A stretch of 64,000 nt of DNA from Thermococcus peptonophilus (lineage in GTDB: Archaea > Methanobacteriota_B > Thermococci > Thermococcales > Thermococcaceae), in the NCBI RefSeq assembly GCF_001592435.1, contig NZ_CP014750.1, positions 310,001 through 374,000 on the forward strand. Direction: 5' to 3'. Positions within the stretch are counted from its first letter, which is position 1. The number at the start of each line of letters is the position of its first letter. Shown one piece after another: positions 61,692 to 64,000 of the stretch. A program made the position numbers and the translations under genes. Below the pieces are notes generated by a model. That model did not search any database. It was not told the DNA's origin and worked only from the letters and a program-made list of their open reading frames with translations.

Positions 61692-64000
61692 ATGCTCTTC
61701 GTCGTGAGACCGGGAAGGAAGAAAAACGAGCTTGAGGCGTTTTTCATTGAAAACGAGCCCGAAAAGCTCTCTCAAATGCAGAACCTTAAAGCTGATCGGA
61801 TTTACCGCTTCATAATGAGAGAAGGCAGGCTTTTCAAAGTACTTGAGAGAAGTCAGTACCGGAACCCGAAGGAAATAGAGAAGCTCCTCCGTCAATCCAG
61901 GATCGTCCTCGTCAACGCCGACGAGTGGGAGGACTACTTCAAGAGGAGGCTTCAGAACAAGAGAGTTGAAAAGGCCGAGCTGTGCCGCCTCTGCTTGCTG
62001 GAGGGCAGGATAACCGTCCTGACAGAGGGCAACCGTATAAAGTACCGCAACGAGTACATCTGCGAACGCTGTGCCGAGGACGAGCTGAAGAGGGAGCTCC
62101 GCTTCCGATTCAAGAGCATAGCAATGTTTGATCAGGCGAAGAAGCTCCTTGACCGCTTCCGTGACCTTGATAAAGTCCTCTACGCCTTCGACCCGCGCTT
62201 CGATCCGACGAAGCACCCGGAGATAACCAAGTGGGACGAGCTCAAGGCCAAGCACGTTAAAGTCGAGAAAATAAAAATCGACGAATTACCTATCCCAGAG
62301 AAGTTTAAAGAAGTCCTAAAGACAGAAGGAGTAAATGAACTCCTGCCCGTCCAGAGCCTTGCAGTCAAAAACGGTCTCCTTGAGGGTGAAAACCTTCTGG
62401 TAGTCTCTGCAACTGCCAGCGGGAAGACCTTAATAGGCGAGCTGGCAGGGGTACCAAAGGCAATGAATGGGAAAAAGCTCCTCTTCCTGGTACCTCTGGT
62501 AGCTTTGGCGAACCAGAAGTACGAAGACTTCAAGAAGCGCTATTCCAAGCTTGGCCTGAGGGTGGCGATAAGGGTCGGCATGAGCAGGATAAAGACCAAG
62601 GATGAGCTCGTGGTCGTTGACACAGGGATAGACGCCGATATAATCGTCGGAACATACGAAGGTGTAGACTACCTTCTCCGCGCAGGGCGAAAGATAGGAA
62701 ACGTCGGAACCATAGTGATAGACGAGATACACACGCTCGACGATGAGGAGCGCGGACCGAGACTTGACGGCCTTATAGCGAGATTGAGAAAGCTCTACCC
62801 AAAGGCCCAGTTCATAGGCCTCTCCGCAACAGTCGGCAACCCAGAGGAGCTTGCAAAGGAGCTTGGGCTAAAACTGGTGCTCTACGACGAGAGGCCCGTT
62901 GACCTTGAGAGACACGTGATAATAGTTAGAAACGAGAGCGAGAAGTGGAGGCATATAGTGAACCTCTGCAGGGCAGAGGCAATGAGGAAGTCAAGGCAGG
63001 GCTACAGGGGACAGAGTATTGTCTTTACATTCTCCAGGAAGAGAACGCACGAATTAGCGGCTTACCTGACGAGCAAAGGACTCAAAGCCAAGCCCTATCA
63101 TTCCGGCCTTCCGTACAAGCAGAGAAAGCTCACCGAGATGGAGTTTCTGGCTCAAAGGCTTGATGTTGTGGTTACGACGGCGGCACTTGGAGCTGGCGTG
63201 GACTTTCCCGCTTCCCAGGTCATCTTTGAGAGCCTTGCCATGGGCAACAAGTGGCTAACCGTTAGGGAGTTCCACCAGATGCTAGGGAGAGCCGGAAGGC
63301 CGCTCTACCACGAGAAGGGGAAGGTCTATCTTCTCGTCGAACCCGGAAGGAAGTATTCCGCCCAGATGGAAGGAACTGAAGATGAAATCGCCTTCAAGCT
63401 TCTGACGGCCTCTATCGAGCCAGTTCAGGTGGAGTGGAGCGACGAGCTTGAGCAGGACAACGTCTTAGCTCACTCCTGCGTCTTCAATCGGCTGGACGTC
63501 ATCGAGGAAGTCCAATCTATGTGCTTAGGAGCTAATCAGAGCGCCGAAAAAGTCCTTGAAAAGCTCGAGGGGTTAGGCTTCGTGAGGATAAAGAGACCGG
63601 TCGTTGAAGTTACTCCCTACGGAAGGGCCGTCAGCATGAGCTTCCTCCTGCCAAAGGAGGCAACCTTCATCAGGGAAAACCTCAGGAAAAGGGAAGCTAG
63701 ATGGATAGCGATCAAGCTCCTCCCGTTCGAGAACCTCTACCTCAGCGGGACTCTCCAGAGAGAGCTTGAAGGGGCTGTTAGGGGTCGTTTAAGCGCAAAC
63801 GTCTTCTCTCCGAGTTTTGCCTCAATCCTTGAAGAACTTGATAAGGTTATTCCCGAGCTGAGTCCCAACGCAGCGGAGAGGCTGTTCACGATCTACCAGG
63901 AGTTCTTCATGTGTCCAGAGGAGGATTGCACCGAGTACACTATGGAGAGGGTGAGCAACCTGATAATCGAGCTTAGAAGGAACGGAAAGCACCCGACCCA
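61692..64000 (+). CDS. ASH-Ski2-like SF2 helicase (cut by the window edge)
   Basis: At least 769 residues are present before the window ends. An N-terminal domain with a C4 zinc finger (CRLCL near residue 98 and CERC near 120) precedes the helicase core. Motif I is SATASGKT near 239, the Walker B box is IDEIHTLDD near 341-349, motif III is SATVG, and motif VI is QMLGRAGRP. A winged-helix region follows. The zinc finger plus Ski2-like core fits the archaeal ASH-Ski2 group, reported to act with RNase J in RNA decay. GGTGAAAG precedes the ATG. Confidence 0.82.
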   Translation, partial: MLFVVRPGRKKNELEAFFIENEPEKLSQMQNLKADRIYRFIMREGRLFKVLERSQYRNPKEIEKLLRQSRIVLVNADEWEDYFKRRLQNKRVEKAELCRLCLLEGRITVLTEGNRIKYRNEYICERCAEDELKRELRFRFKSIAMFDQAKKLLDRFRDLDKVLYAFDPRFDPTKHPEITKWDELKAKHVKVEKIKIDELPIPEKFKEVLKTEGVNELLPVQSLAVKNGLLEGENLLVVSATASGKTLIGELAGVPKAMNGKKLLFLVPLVALANQKYEDFKKRYSKLGLRVAIRVGMSRIKTKDELVVVDTGIDADIIVGTYEGVDYLLRAGRKIGNVGTIVIDEIHTLDDEERGPRLDGLIARLRKLYPKAQFIGLSATVGNPEELAKELGLKLVLYDERPVDLERHVIIVRNESEKWRHIVNLCRAEAMRKSRQGYRGQSIVFTFSRKRTHELAAYLTSKGLKAKPYHSGLPYKQRKLTEMEFLAQRLDVVVTTAALGAGVDFPASQVIFESLAMGNKWLTVREFHQMLGRAGRPLYHEKGKVYLLVEPGRKYSAQMEGTEDEIAFKLLTASIEPVQVEWSDELEQDNVLAHSCVFNRLDVIEEVQSMCLGANQSAEKVLEKLEGLGFVRIKRPVVEVTPYGRAVSMSFLLPKEATFIRENLRKREARWIAIKLLPFENLYLSGTLQRELEGAVRGRLSANVFSPSFASILEELDKVIPELSPNAAERLFTIYQEFFMCPEEDCTEYTMERVSNLIIELRRNGKHPT

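Overview
The window is a dense stretch of about 64 kb from the chromosome of a hyperthermophilic euryarchaeon, almost certainly a Thermococcus or a very close relative. The evidence is the gene set (thermosome, Cdc48/VCP, deoxyhypusine synthase, ADP-forming acetyl-CoA synthetase, superoxide reductase with rubrerythrin), two secreted proteins ending in the Thermococcales CGP-CTERM tail, archaeal TATA boxes, GGTGAT-type ribosome binding sites matching an archaeal 16S tail, and a SurR-type GTTn3AAC site. No rRNA, CRISPR array or insertion sequence was seen.

Layout. 0-11 kb: housekeeping and stress genes (thermosome, HtpX, a degenerate SDR, a flavin oxidoreductase behind a double SurR site, OsmC, deoxyhypusine synthase, an RNase H-like protein coupled to Cdc48, a PRC-barrel protein, a phosphoesterase). 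11-16.5 kb: acetyl-CoA synthetase alpha subunit, a phosphoribosyltransferase, and a divergent pair of a secreted HELGH protease candidate and a zinc-type solute-binding protein. 16.5-21.2 kb: a complete nucleoside-type ABC importer operon. 21.4-25.2 kb: a C/D box guide RNA, FtsY, a ZIP transporter, and two MIP18/DUF59 genes with a ferritin-like gene. 25.2-28.5 kb: a membrane signalling-like cluster (frameshifted KaiC-like ATPase, degenerate KaiC domain fused to seven membrane helices, two more membrane proteins). 28.6-29.8 kb: superoxide reductase, rubredoxin and rubrerythrin. 30-35.7 kb: Hrq1/MrfA-like helicase, YigZ, HAD phosphatase, CoaBC.

35.8-38.95 kb: the most interesting region. A fluoride riboswitch heads a tightly packed six-gene operon that ends with the fluoride exporter CrcB/Fluc and a DUF190 protein, but begins with four genes not normally tied to fluoride: an alpha-toroid prenyltransferase-like protein, a cysteine-rich DUF6062-like protein and two small coiled-coil proteins.

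39-51 kb: an archaemetzincin-like protease, pyruvate kinase, a DacZ-type diadenylate cyclase, UbiX-Lrp-CYTH, a YchF-like GTPase, CorA, aspartate racemase with a cupin, TldD/TldE, Trm5 and tRNA-Arg(TCT). 51.4-59.9 kb: a ferric/polyamine-type ABC importer flanked by two CGP-CTERM surface proteins. 60-64 kb: tyrosyl-tRNA synthetase, an Lrp regulator and an ASH-Ski2-like helicase cut by the window edge.

At least five single-base or short indels interrupt otherwise intact genes (near 24.56, 27.99, 28.27, 28.38 and 59.81 kb), two of them in homopolymer runs. They may be sequencing errors or real lesions. They matter because one creates a false fusion protein and another hides a signal peptide.
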